A DNA stretch of 64,000 nt, taken from contig CAVMBN010000183.1 of NCBI GenBank assembly GCA_963678705.1, positions 62,001 through 126,000 of the forward strand. Reading direction: 5' to 3'. Source of the DNA: Panorpa germanica. Lineage: Eukaryota > Arthropoda > Insecta > Mecoptera > Panorpidae. Shown here in pieces: positions 9,640 through 20,630 of this stretch. A model generated the notes under the pieces. It ran no database searches. It was not told the origin of the DNA and was given only the letters and a program-made list of their open reading frames with translations. Each line of letters begins with the position of its first letter. Position 1 is the first letter of the stretch. Made by a program: the position numbers and the translations under genes.

Positions 9640-12120
9640 ATGAAAAACAAATGACCATCACTATGGCAAAAAAACAGACATACGTCGACATGAACCCATG
9701 GACACATGAGAAATGACATGTCTGCATCACATGACACTACCACAACAAAGATGTAATGCAGAAGAAGTAATCCAAAATAAATTTTATAAAGAATGTTATG
9801 AAAATAAAGAAAATTACGAGGATTTTCCATCAGGCCAGATGATAGAACTGAATACATAACAATGAATAATAATAAATACAATACATTACCCTACATATAT
9901 ATATCAAATCCTAAAATTCAAAACTACTAATTCATACCGGATCTTCATGGACCATATTAAATACGAAATTCGTCTCTGAAAAGTATTATATAAACAATGC
10001 AGAATTTATTATTCAAACGCCGCATCAAACCACGAAACATACATAATTAGCAGAAATACCTATATTATTTATATTCAAAATTCAAGGATTTACAAAGATT
10101 TACTTATTCAAATTTTCTAACGATTTTGACGGATTAATTGGAACCAACCTAATTAAACAAATACAAACAGTAATAGATATATTTGAAAACATTTTAAAAA
10201 CTCTTAAAGTAAACATTTTAATATATTATAATAATAAAGAGAAACCATACCTTAATAACAGCAAGAGATTCAAGACAAGCATTTAAATACAGAAGAGAGA
10301 GATCACCTATATAAACTACTTATTAACTATGGCGACCTATTCCGTAGAGAAAATGATTTGCTTACGTTTACTCACGATATCAAATGCTCTATACGAACTA
10401 AACCCCATAAACCAATTTATTCTCGTAACTAGCGTTTGCCCGAAACAACACAACAAGAAGTAGATAGACAAGTTCAAACATTATTTGAAAAAGGTGTTAT
10501 ACGAATATCATATTCGCCCTAAATCATCCCGTACTAATAGTCACAAAAAAGATGACCAATCTAAAATAAAAAAGTTCAGAATTGCAATTTACTAAAGAAA
10601 GCTCAACGACATAACTACAGAGGATTCTTCTATTTCTAGATCTATTACTAGAGACGTTCCTTATCCCTAATATGCATGATATATTACACAGTCTAGGAAG
10701 AGCAAATTATTTTACATTACTCGACTTACACTCAGGTTTTTACCAAATAGAAGTAGAACCAGAAAGTATCGAGAAAGCAGCATTCTCTACAACTCATGGT
10801 CACTATGAGTTTTTAAGAATGCCTTTTGGATTAAAGAACGCCCCTGCCATCTTCCAACGATTATTGAATCATGTTTTAACTAGATTAGTAGGAAAAATAT
10901 GTCCAGTTTATCTCGACGACAAAATCATATTTGGAACAAGCCTGCAACAACACCTGCACCACTTAGAACTAGTCCTCAAAGGTTACGTAAACGCAATTTA
11001 AAACTTCTAAAAGAAAAATGTGAATACCTAAAGAAAGAAGCCTAATTCTTAGGTCATATTATAACAGAAAATAGAGCGAAACAAAATCCTCGGAAAATTA
11101 AAGCAGGTAAAAACTTCCCTATACCAAAAACTACAGAGAAAATTAAAAATTTCCTTTGATTTACAGGATTTTATAGAAAATTCATAGAAATTGGATATCA
11201 TAAAATAGCTAAACCACTTACAGCATGTCTCAACAAATGAGTTTAGAACCACCTAACCCCTGGATACATCAAAGCATACGACACCTTAAAGAAACAATTA
11301 ATGAATAAACGTGTTTTCAAAAGACCAGAGAATATAAAGAAATTCTCTTTAACAACAGATGCCTCTCACTAAGCCATTGGAGCAGTACAATCTCAAAATA
11401 ATCATCTTATAGCATATGCATCACGCACGTTAAATCCAGCAGAAAAAAATCGAAAAGAAACTACTATCCATAGTTTAGGCAGTAAAACAGTAAATAGTTT
11501 AGGCAGTAAAACATTTCCGACATTATCTTTACGGAAGACAGTTCAACCTATTTACAGATCACCAACCATTAGCGAGACTGGAAACTCATAACGACAGTTC
11601 AAGTAAACTCGCAAGATATCAAATAAAATTATTTGACTACGATTTCGATATATATTATAAGCCAGGTAAAGATAACAAGGTTTCTGACGCACTCTTTTAA
11701 ATACGAATCAATGCTATCACTCGCAGTAATATAGATATCACAGATTTGAAGAACAAAGAATAATAGCTACCGAAAAGATCAATGAACATCAGAAAGCATT
11801 AAAACTACTACAGGAACAAATAGCTGAGAAAACAAGATTAGAATAGGAAAAATATATAGAGCGATTAAATAAAAAAGTAGCACCAACCGTACGTACACCG
11901 TACGTTACCGTATATATACGAGGATGACCTAGGAAAGGAAAAACAATTATGTATTTTGAACCACACAAAACAACAGAAATAACCCTATATGGAAGGGCTA
12001 CTTTAAAGAACTTACAAAGAGGCAAACACATATTTAGACATGTCAAAGAATTAATAAACAAAAACCCCCTTGTTGTTGATGCTGAAGCAGAAACATCCTC
12101 TCAGTTATAGACAACGATAT
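9640..12120 (+). pseudogene. Decayed Ty3/gypsy pol: Gag end, PR, RT, RNase H
   Basis: In order: Gag C-terminus ('NNNKYNTLPYI', about 9863-9895); protease with a HTG in place of the usual DTG near 9934; RT with 'HDIKCSIRTKPHKPIYSRN' near 10373-10430; and an open 109-codon stretch at 10672-11001 with '[16 protein letters not shown]', '[14 protein letters not shown]' and the active-site box YLDD (altered next residue, K). RNase H follows at about 11330-11700 ('TTDAS', 'LIAYASRTLNPAEKN', 'FTDHQPLARLETH', 'KPGKDNKVSDAL'), then an RH-IN linker to about 12120. Many stops and frameshifts, including a duplicated 22-bp stretch near 11470-11510. No integrase core or env is seen. It is probably the 3' half of the gag at 2517-3475. 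Confidence 0.8.
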
Positions 12121-12430
12121 ACGATGAAATATTAAACCTTTATATTACCCTAACAATTGTTTAAATGAATAACCATTATTATACAAGCATATTATAAAAA
12201 CAATTAGAATTAAAATTTCCTATCATAAGTTTTAAAGTATGGATGGAGAAGTAAATTTCATACCCATTCACCAATATCCAGTCACCGGACAAGAAAACCA
12301 AACAATATATATTATAAAAATATAAACAGTACTAGTAAAATATAAACTTGCTGTACTAGTAAATAAAATAATAAAAGCTTAGCATACAAATAAAAAATTA
12401 ATTTTTTATTTTAAATAATTTTGAACACAC
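12121..12430. other. AT-rich noncoding stretch
   Basis: Decayed tail of the gypsy linker followed by AT-rich DNA with a repeated GTACTAGTAAAATATAAAC-like segment (about 12330-12365). No coding signal. Confidence 0.4.
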
Positions 12431-14105
12431 AAAATTAATTTCAGACAAAACTGTTAGTGGGCCCTGCGAGAATTGTTTCCTGGAAAGGTCATTTTGAGAA
12501 GTAGGGAATAACATAGCCCCCTAGTTGCCCAGACATTACTACATTTCAATTTGTTCCTAATTCAATTGTCAATTGTGTACGATAATGTCCTACAAACTTT
12601 AGCGGAGTCACACAGTACCATCTTGGACGGCGAGCTGCAGGTTAATAAAATACTACCCCCCTTATTTAACAATACGGGACAAGAGGTCCTATCGCTAGAA
12701 CAGGCACTTGAGGGGGTGGTGATGTAGGCTCCCCTTGGGTAGTTATCAAGGAACTGTGAAAAGCAGACGAAGGTAAACCAGGCCGATGCAGGAAATTCAG
12801 ATACTGAAAAAAGGAAGTTGCACGCTTTTTAAAGATTCAGGAAGGTCATGAGATTGCCAGTTTGGAGCAGCTCAATGTCAGATCTGTTCTGTAAAACAGA
12901 GAAATCTACTGAGAGGAAGAAGACACGAAAGAAGAAGAGGAAAAGAATTGAAAATCCGGAAAAGGATAAAAGCATAGAGCAAGTGGAACTAAATGTTATT
13001 CAACATCTCATTCAAATGATTGTTAGAATAAAGGCGAAACTGGAGAACATTGTTAAAGAAAACCTAAATAAATAAAGGGAAATAAGAGACATTTTAGCCA
13101 GACTAAACCTTTATGTCGATAAACTTAAAGCAGAAGAGATACAAAATGCACTTTCTAGACTATCTATGAGAGGAGACACGGCAGAAATGGATACTCAAAC
13201 TGACACTGAGAAAATAAAATAAATAACTTGAAACCAGGAAGGAAAAAAAGAAAAGTTACAACGACAGATGCAAGAACTCAAACTATTACTTCCGAAGAAA
13301 ACAAGAATGCGCTTCAAATAGAAAACAAAGTAGCGAAATTTAAGCTGAAAAGGACAGGAGGCATATACTTGGTAGAGGCGCTTGACTTAATCCACGCAAA
13401 ATGGCTTAAGAAAGCATTTAGGTCAAGTAATATAGTAAGAATCGGAGTTATGCAGTCGTCAAAGAAGAAGGATATGATATCGGTGATGGATCAAAAGGTA
13501 AACGAGAACAATCCACTTATATAATGATTAAGCGAGAGAATACCGCAGATGGAGGATATTATCAAAAGAAAACTGATACAACCAGAAAAAGTAATATACA
13601 TGGACAATAAAACCATTTTAAACCAGGATAGTGAAGAAAAATAAGCCGGTATCAGCTACACATATCTCGCGGGACTGAGTGGGGTAAAAGCAAACACTGA
13701 AAGCATCAAGGATGTGGCAGCGTCATTAGAGAAAGTAAAAACCATCTCCAAAAAGGAGGGAAAAAAAGGACTTATATTTATATGTTATGTTTATATGTTA
13801 TATAAGGATGGGCTAGAGTTCCACCTTAGCAAAATCATAGAGCTTATACTTGGAGATCAAGGCTTTCACATAGATCTACATACGAGAACTGAAGAAGAGA
13901 TAGTGCAGAAAGGGTAACCACAGAAGTGGTAAAAAGTAGGAAGGACAAACGTGAGGACAAGTAAAGAAACACTAGTGATTAAACCACGAGAAGCTGGACA
14001 ATCATATTTAGATATAGTAAAACATATGAAAAAGAACATAAATATAGAAGAGTTAGACGTGCAAATTAAAAGCATAGAAAAAACACTCGAGGGGTATATA
14101 TAAAA
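12431..14105 (+). pseudogene. LINE 5' region and ORF1 (Gag-like), decayed
   Basis: A GC-richer leader (12431-12847) precedes an interrupted ORF1. Its parts are: a basic segment 12848-13075 ('ERKKTRKKKRKR') that continues in frame past a stop to about 13222; a second stretch 13228-13524 ('PGRKKRKVTTTDARTQTIT', 'GGIYLVEALDLIHAKWLKKA'); and a third, 13714-13917. The last part near 13930-14100 reads 'TLVIKPREAGQSYLDIVKHM' and 'IEELDVQIKSI', resembling the conserved Gag-like domain of I/R1-group ORF1 proteins. It could be ORF1 of the same family as LINE B, but there is no overlap to prove it. Confidence 0.5.
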
Positions 14106-14111
14106 AAACTG

Positions 14112-14258
14112 CAGGATATGTTTACCTTTTGGTTTAAAGACATCACCCGCTATTTTTCAAAGCATACTAGGTAACATTTACTAAAGTGTAAGCTTAATGA
14201 TTTTGCAGTAAAGTACATAGATGATTTCCTAATATTTTCTAAGAATTTTTCTCACCAC

Positions 14259-14262
<4 letters not shown>
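14112..14262 (+). pseudogene. Gypsy RT scrap
   Basis: In two frames this reads 'CLPFGLKTSPAIFQSILGNI' and then 'LNDFAVKYIDDFLIFSKNFS', the RT motifs around the catalytic YIDD box of a gypsy family distinct from the ones at 9640 and 60345. It joins the preceding LINE ORF1 directly and ends at a TA tract. Confidence 0.7.

Positions 14263-14263
<1 letters not shown>

Positions 14264-14332
<69 letters not shown>
14264..14332. repeat. (TA)n microsatellite
   Basis: Almost pure TA dinucleotides with one TATG interruption. It abuts the TGTGGG end of the 640-bp element. Length differs between the tandem and inverted copies (compare 28621-28701 and 38443-38514). Confidence 0.95.
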
Positions 14333-14972
14333 TGTGGGATATAATTTAGGATTAGAAATAATTAGTTTGTAAGAAATAATAATTATAAAGAACCTAACCT
14401 AACCTAACCTTATATAATAGGTTAGGAACATTGCTAATATTAAGTTATATTTAAATGTTACTAGCGCTGTTTTAAAACGACTTGTATACCCCTCTAACAG
14501 GTCGCAATACACGTTCGCTTGCTACGACATGCATGATGCATGGTTAGCGCGGCAGAAGATTGTTAAAATGGCGAAAGTAGTAACATACACAGTTTGTATG
14601 GCAGTCATTGGTAAATTCGCGAAATGTAGTATTAACTAGTTGTTAATAACATTAAGAATTAGAATCCGTTTAACAATATTACTAGTTGTAATATTTGTTG
14701 TTTGATAATATTGTTGTGAACTATTTTTATATATGTGAGTTATTTTTGTAATATAATTTCTTTGAGAAATAATTAATTGAACTATTATTAAATTCAGTAA
14801 TGTGTTAACTTTATTTTTAATAAGCTTAATTGTAAATGGGGGCTCAACTAAGGATTGAAATAACATCAAAACAGCTAAAACCACAGCTGGTAATCTAGCT
14901 AACACCCACTAAGGTGTAAGGTAAACCCACAATTGGAAACGTCAACCAGGATAGGTTTATTGTCACCCCACA
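14333..14972 (+). mobile_element. 640-bp TGTGGG...CCCACA element in a TA tract
   Basis: Exactly 640 bp in all three copies (also 27981-28620 and 37803-38442). It starts TGTGGGATATAATT and ends TTGTCACCCCACA, with (TA)n on both sides. TG...CA ends with short inverted repeats fit a solo LTR; the TA flanks would also fit a small nonautonomous DNA element. Inside are a short AACCT run (14395-14414) and 'AAATGGGGGCTC' (14835-14846), which looks like an LTR-retroelement primer site. No coding potential that I trust. Confidence 0.6.
14395..14416. repeat. Short telomere-type (AACCT)n run
   Basis: Four tandem AACCT units followed by a further inverted TTAGG pair at 14421-14430. It matches the insect telomere motif TTAGG but is far too short to be a telomere, and it lies inside the 640-bp element. 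Confidence 0.8.
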
Positions 14973-14976
14973 TATA

Positions 14977-15413
14977 TGTGGAGAACGAGAGTACCATGCC
15001 AATCCTGATGTGGAAAACGAGAACTATCCAACTTCTTATGTGGAAAACAATAATCAATCCGCTAATCTGATGTGGAATCGAGGTACTCTTATTTAATTTT
15101 GGGCAAATGTCAATTCAATTAATATTCAACTATGCAATATCTTAGTTGGTTTGTCAGGATGATAAAGAATCACATAATTGGTTTAATACATTTATTGAAT
15201 AAAATAATAACGATGATAATAATAATGATAATAATACAATAAAGATACAATATAAACGTTGGTGTTTACTTTACAAATACAAAACAATGAATGCATGCAC
15301 AACCTTAAGTTCTAGTTAATATATACTCAGTTCTACATTAGTTTTCAGCTTGACTTAAAAAGGTTTGTTTTTATTACTTCCCAGAATATGCCTGGTTTGT
15401 TTCAGTAAACACA
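14977..15413 (-). repeat. 3' LTR of the gypsy derivative
   Basis: 437 bp with TGTGG...ACACA ends. On the minus strand the bases just outside read ATGAGGGCA, a plausible polypurine tract. By eye it differs from the other LTR by one substitution and one 1-bp indel, so the insertion is very young. Confidence 0.75.
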
Positions 15414-15473
15414 TGCCCTCATGTATTCAATCAGTGGTTTAAAGTTCCACACATTATAATTGCTTTTAACCTG

Positions 15474-17558
15474 TCACTTGGTTTCTATTTGAAACATACC
15501 CTCATTAATCACATTCTTTATGACTTTCTTAGAACGGGTGTCATAGTTATGAGTTCTTTGTTTGCTTGGTTTATTTGTTCTTTCCACACGGCCGTCCAAC
15601 TTATCTTTGGCCCCCAAAGACGATACGTCACTGCGGTCATCTGTTTGATGTTCGGCACCCTGACTAGCGTCTGAATCACTAGTGTCTGAGAACACACACC
15701 ATGGCTTCATGTGGTTTACAGCTACAATGTCTCCGATTTTGTATGTCCTAGCTGGTTTCCTATTTCTATTGAAATTCTTGCGATTCTCTTCCTGTGTTTT
15801 TAATATTTGTTTCTTGGCGTTAACACGTAACTCTTGCAAGTCATCCTCTCGCATTTCTCGATTAACTTCTTCTAACAGCTGATAGATATGCGTCTCCTCA
15901 TCTGTTTTCATTGTCGCACCTGTTAACAACTTGAACGGTGTAGTATTTATGCTACGCTGATAAGTTTTGTTTAATGCTTGCTCTTCGACCTTGCCGTCGT
16001 TCAACCAGGTTTCTACATGTTTCTCAACTTCTTCTTGTTCGCAGTAAGCCATACGTCGCGAATTTTGAAAAACAGGAACCTCATCGGTCATGTATATTTC
16101 TGCTGCTTCAGTAACCCTTGTTACTTTTGGTTCATAAGTTTTAACTAGTTCCTCAACTTTAGCGCTGGCACCTGGACTAATGTTATTACCCATGACGATT
16201 TCGTCGTCGGCTACACATAATTTTTTATACTGTTCACTTTCCACGTACTTTTTTCGCATGGTAATACCGTCTACGCTTATTATGGTTTCTACTTGATCTA
16301 GCAGAGGTTTACCGATTACAACACTATGTCTAGTTGTATTTGATAGAACTATTAAAAAGTTAGTACAGTACTGTTCATTGTCTACTTTCACTTGAGCACT
16401 AAATTCACCTAAAACTTTGATTTGAAATCCTCCGATTCCAGTCAATACAATATTATATTCGCGCACAACCGCTCTATTGCTTAATTTAATAAAGTCGTCA
16501 GCTCTAATCAAATTCTGATTACTTCCGGTATCAATCAGACATTTAAAACTGATACTGTCTATGCTCATGTCTTTTGTCATATCACTTGTTTTATTTGTGT
16601 TCACTATTAAAGCATCACTCGTATTATTCGCGGTACAATTTCTCGAAATATGTCCCTCTTCGTGACATTTGAAACACTTTATTTTAAGTTCACTTTTAAT
16701 GTTTTTCTCACTTGGTTCGAATCTTCTATTCTCACTGTCTTGGTTACTTTTTCGGCACACGTTTTCCTTATGTCCGAGTTCATTACAATTAAAACATTTT
16801 ATCGCGTTTGAGTCTTTTGTTCTGTCCTTACGTACACTAAAATTATTCCTTTCTTGCACTTGCAATAGTGTCGCATCATACCGTTTTACTTTTAACAACA
16901 AATCGGGCACTGTTTTAAAGTCGCACATTGATAACACACTTATCAAGTCTTTGTTGTTTAGTCCGGCTATTATGTATTTTATCACGGCCTTTTCACTGAT
17001 ATTATCACTCTTACTGGCGATCGCTTTTACCGAGTATACATAATCTTCTATTGCTTCGTTTTTTTCTCGTCGTCTCTTCATTAGTTTCATGTGTACGTCA
17101 GATTCATCGTACTCCACTGGAAAATTCCTGATTAATTCGTATTTGAACGTCGTATAATCCTTGACTACGTTCAAACTAGCATCAAACCAGTTTTTCGCGG
17201 CACACTGCAGCTTGTTGACACCTTGATGAAGCTTCACTTTATCACTCCATCCATAAATGTCTGCTATTTCATCCAATTTTCGCACCCAAGCTGTAGCCGT
17301 CAATACCGTGGTTGCTGGGTTAAACACAGGTATGCATTCCAGGTTCTGTGTCGGCATAAACCCATGATGATTCATTCTCTGTTCCTGTATTGTACTGTTC
17401 CTGATACTCATCTGCAATAGTTCCTTCCTAAGCCTCGTCAGCTCTGCTTGTACTCCCAACCAACTACCTTCACTAGATGTTGAGTTTCCTGAGCGTCCAG
17501 CTAACAAACTATCTTCCACAGTAGTATCGTTCATGTTTACGTTATATGCCATTTTCAA
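15474..17558 (-). CDS. Gag-Pol deletion fusion of a gypsy-type element
   Basis: 694 codons, open throughout. The N-terminal half is Gag (capsid-like, residues about 70-240) with two CCHC zinc knuckles (residues 255-268 and 295-308). A retropepsin follows with DTG at 343-345. The start of the RT connection ('FQNSRRMAYCEQEEVEKHVE') runs to about residue 526. At that point (near 15980) the sequence jumps in frame to the integrase C-terminal region ('INTTPFKLLTGATMKT', then 'RTYKIGDIVAVNHMKPWCVF'). RT core, RNase H and the integrase catalytic core are gone. The product could make particles and a protease but cannot copy or integrate itself. Confidence 0.85.
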   Translation of the reverse strand: MKMAYNVNMNDTTVEDSLLAGRSGNSTSSEGSWLGVQAELTRLRKELLQMSIRNSTIQEQRMNHHGFMPTQNLECIPVFNPATTVLTATAWVRKLDEIADIYGWSDKVKLHQGVNKLQCAAKNWFDASLNVVKDYTTFKYELIRNFPVEYDESDVHMKLMKRRREKNEAIEDYVYSVKAIASKSDNISEKAVIKYIIAGLNNKDLISVLSMCDFKTVPDLLLKVKRYDATLLQVQERNNFSVRKDRTKDSNAIKCFNCNELGHKENVCRKSNQDSENRRFEPSEKNIKSELKIKCFKCHEEGHISRNCTANNTSDALIVNTNKTSDMTKDMSIDSISFKCLIDTGSNQNLIRADDFIKLSNRAVVREYNIVLTGIGGFQIKVLGEFSAQVKVDNEQYCTNFLIVLSNTTRHSVVIGKPLLDQVETIISVDGITMRKKYVESEQYKKLCVADDEIVMGNNISPGASAKVEELVKTYEPKVTRVTEAAEIYMTDEVPVFQNSRRMAYCEQEEVEKHVETWLNDGKVEEQALNKTYQRSINTTPFKLLTGATMKTDEETHIYQLLEEVNREMREDDLQELRVNAKKQILKTQEENRKNFNRNRKPARTYKIGDIVAVNHMKPWCVFSDTSDSDASQGAEHQTDDRSDVSSLGAKDKLDGRVERTNKPSKQRTHNYDTRSKKVIKNVINEGMFQIETK

Positions 17559-17856
17559 TTTTCTCCTCGTAAAACAGTTTACACACTTTTCTGATACAAT
17601 TCACTTGCTAGTCCTATTATAAAGTCCGTCTTATAAATTCTCGACTATTCCGCTAATGAACTATCACTTGAAAGCACTGTTTGTAGAAAACTATCTTGTA
17701 TTATTCTTCTTTGTATTATTCACTTGTGGATAACTCGTAGATAACTAATCCGCACTTAGTTCAATTCGCTATGAGCTACTAATCCGCACTTCTGATGTAT
17801 TATTCACTTCGCGCACTTAGTTCAATTCGCTATGAGCTGCTAATCCGCACTTCTGA
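17559..17856 (-). other. Leader of the gypsy derivative with tandem duplication
   Basis: Untranslated leader between the 5' LTR and gag. It contains a direct repeat of 'CGCACTTAGTTCAATTCGCT' with 'CTAATCCGCACTTCTGATG' (about 17752-17796 and 17811-17857), ending exactly at the LTR edge. The primer site should lie in this edge, but I could not assign a tRNA. Confidence 0.5.
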
Positions 17857-18292
17857 TGTGGAAACGAGAGTACCATGCCAATCCTGATGTGGAAAACGAG
17901 AACTATCCAACTTCTTATGTGGAAAACAATAATTAATCCGCTAATCTGATGTGGAATCGAGGTACTCTTATTTAATTTTGGGCAAATGTCAATTCAATTA
18001 ATATTCAACTATGCAATATCTTAGTTGGTTTGTCAGGATGATAAAGAATCACATAATTGGTTTAATACATTTATTGAATAAAATAATAACGATGATAATA
18101 ATAATGATAATAATACAATAAAGATACAATATAAACGTTGGTGTTTACTTTACAAATACAAAACAATGAATGCATGCACAACCTTAAGTTCTAGTTAATA
18201 TATACTCAGTTCTACATTAGTTTTCAGCTTGACTTAAAAAGGTTTGTTTTTATTACTTCCCAGAATATGCCTGGTTTGTTTCAGTAAACACA
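17857..18292 (-). repeat. 5' LTR of the gypsy derivative
   Basis: 436 bp, near-identical partner of 14977-15413. It is followed on its outer side by residual pol 3' sequence (18293-18467), so it is shared between the complete body and a truncated upstream neighbour. Confidence 0.75.
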
Positions 18293-18466
18293 TGCCCTCA
18301 TGTATTCAATCAGTGGTTTAAAGTTCCACACATTATAATTGCTTTTAACCTGTCACTTGGTTTCTATTTAAAACATACCCTCATTAATCACATTCTTTAT
18401 GACTTTCTTAGAACGGGTGTCATAGTTATGAGTTCTTTGTTTGCTTGGTTTATTTGTTCTTTCCAC

Positions 18467-18524
18467 ATATATATATATATATAAATATATATATAGATAT
18501 ATATATATATATATATATATATCT
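18467..18524. repeat. (TA)n microsatellite
   Basis: TA repeats with TAAA and TAGA interruptions. This is the right half of the tract split by the gypsy insertion; the uninterrupted forms are at 27886-27980 and 37720-37802. Confidence 0.9.
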
Positions 18525-18553
18525 ATGAGTTCTTATGAGTTTTCCATGGTAAA

Positions 18554-19627
18554 TTGCAACATTACGAACATTATAATAGTAAGATAATAACGCAAGTTAC
18601 TGTGAATACGCCTATTATTATACCATCACCTATAATACCACCTTCAGATAATGCGCATACAAACAAGGTTAATATGATACCGGAAAGCATCATAAACGCC
18701 ATTCCAAAAGTCACTGAATCCCAATATACACCTTCCCAATTGTCTACAAGTGTTAACAGTTAAATTTCAGATTTCACCATGCCATTAAGCCCTCATGCAG
18801 CCGATACTAACCACTCGGACATAGATGAAGAACCTAAAGTTATAAATGACAATTTCCCACGACTCCCGGATGATATATCAGATGACTCACCACTTAATGG
18901 TTTTAATGATTCTCTACTAAAGATTCTTAACAGCAATATTAACATTCATAATTGGGAAAACCTTGAGCAGACTTTAACAGAAATTACCACTGAGGCAGGT
19001 AAAATTGTTAAACTAGCAATAAGAGACCCAAATTATGTTGCAAAATGTAGAAATTTAGGCGATATAAATGATGCTAAATTCATCCAAAAACTTTATAAGA
19101 GGAACCGCAGACAAGCCATGCGATTAATAATGGGTGAGGCAAGCACCACCTGCCAAATAAGTAAAGACGACAACCATAATCATTTTACCAAAACACTGAC
19201 CTTTGTGGATTATCCAAATGACATATACCCAACCATCGAAGATAACACGCGTGAGCCACTCAATACCAGGAAATTCACACCACCTGAAGTATCAATAAGA
19301 CTAAGAAAATTTGAGAACTCGTCACCAGGAGATGATCGTCTGACATATAGACATTGGCAGTCAGCAGACCCAAGTTGTAAAATACTGACGCATATTTTAA
19401 ACTGTTGTGCGCGGATTAGTACCTTAGCAGGGAACTCCACCATCACTGCAGCGGGGATCTACACCGTTCAAACAATTTTCTACGAGAGGCCCATCGTATA
19501 CACATTAAAGTATACTCTTAGTATCCAAGGGCCTAAGGGGGTTGAAGATCTCCAGAAAACTATTGTGCAGTGCTACAGGGGTGTGCCGTCCAGATTAGTG
19601 TCAAACATTACATTGTGCAGCGTGTAG
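18554..19627 (+). pseudogene. R2-like non-LTR element fragment
   Basis: An open stretch 18554-18763 ends at one stop and is followed by an open 282-codon frame (18779-19627). Residues of the latter read 'FIQKLYKRNRRQAMRLIMGE', then 'PPEVSIRLRKFENSSPGDDR' and 'LTYRHWQSADPSCKILTHIL'. This is the characteristic approach to the RT domain in R2-superclade elements. After 'NCCARISTL' the RT motifs expected next do not appear; the frame passes into unrelated residues, so an internal deletion joined another part of the element ('IVQCYRGVPSRLVSNI'). Three copies exist in the window. Confidence 0.55.
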
Positions 19628-20630
19628 GACATTCTTTTACATACATCAGAGGACAGTTTACTTAAAGCATTTTATGTTTAAACTTTTTGTAAATTATTGT
19701 TATTAGTTTATATAAGTATTGTATTATATATGTTATATATATGTCTTGTAACAATAATTAAATAATTGTCTGTATGTAATAAGAAATTCCTAATTGTACA
19801 TTGTAATCTGTCGTACCAAGAGTGCCAAATAATTTATTAAATTCGTTTGTTGTTTGTGTGTTGTTTAATTTTTTTGTAATTTTTTGACATCAGGCACCAT
19901 AACTTTTATTTTACTTCCTTTTGACCCCCCATTACGACAGCGTAATTATTTTATTATTCATTTGACCTTTTACTTTGCTTTTTTAATTCTTTTAATTTTA
20001 TCCTTAAAACTTTTGATATACTGAAACCGCTGTAATTTACCGTAATTTCATCCAGTAACACGTTCATATTTGATTTTAATTTTTATTTCCATAAACGTAG
20101 TCATTCAGGGTTCGGAGTCCATTGCACGAACGCGAACATTCCGGGTAAATCCACAGTTTTATAGTCCTTGTTGCAAGTTCTCGTACATAGGTCATAACAA
20201 TAAGCGACACTTTTAAATTTTTGTTATCATTATAACAACTACCGTCCCCATTGACTTTTACAACATTTTACTAAGCATATTTGTTAATTGCGCATAATTT
20301 AAAAGTTCTGTCCATGTGTTTTTATTTTATTTTATTGACCCGTTGACTGTAGCTATATTTTTAGAGAATTGACAAGTATTTATATGTTTCAGTAAAGTGT
20401 TGCTCAGGTCCTAACTTATTAACTTATTTTATTTCTGTTTTGACATTTTTACTTTTTTTTGACAAATTTAACTTTCTCGTAATAGTATCAGCCGTCTTTT
20501 GTTCTTATTTATTTATTTATTTATTATCCTTTTTAATTTGTTTGCTGATTTTGGTAATTTATTAATTTAAGTGTGACATACTTGTTGTTATTTCCCATCG
20601 CGTAAACCTAACAATTACTATTCTAGCTAC
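19628..20630. other. Noncoding stretch after the R2-like fragment
   Basis: About 1 kb of AT-rich DNA, probably the element's 3' UTR and flank. It contains (TTTA)n near 20508-20524 but no coding frame that persists among the three copies. Confidence 0.4.

Larger units (their letters stand above)
14977..18467 (-). mobile_element. Gypsy-type LTR element, internally deleted, LTR-body-LTR-partial body
   Basis: Two near-identical LTRs (14977-15413 and 17857-18292) enclose a body on the minus strand. Beyond the right LTR the repeat continues another 175 bp into pol 3' sequence (18293-18467, equal to 15414-15588). The insertion therefore reads, in its own direction, as truncated pol end, LTR, full-length body, LTR, which is part of a tandem array or recombination product. 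It sits in the TA tract between the 640-bp element and the R2-like fragment, and is absent from both other copies of that tract. Confidence 0.85.

Noticed and set aside
11789-12061. 90-codon frame opposite the gypsy pol linker (also 30910-31182 and 45399-45671)
   Set aside because: Antisense shadow of the decayed gypsy linker; conserved only because the DNA was duplicated recently.
14636-14905. 89-codon frame inside the 640-bp element
   Set aside because: AT-rich composition, no motif, and short. Identity among copies reflects recent duplication and not selection.
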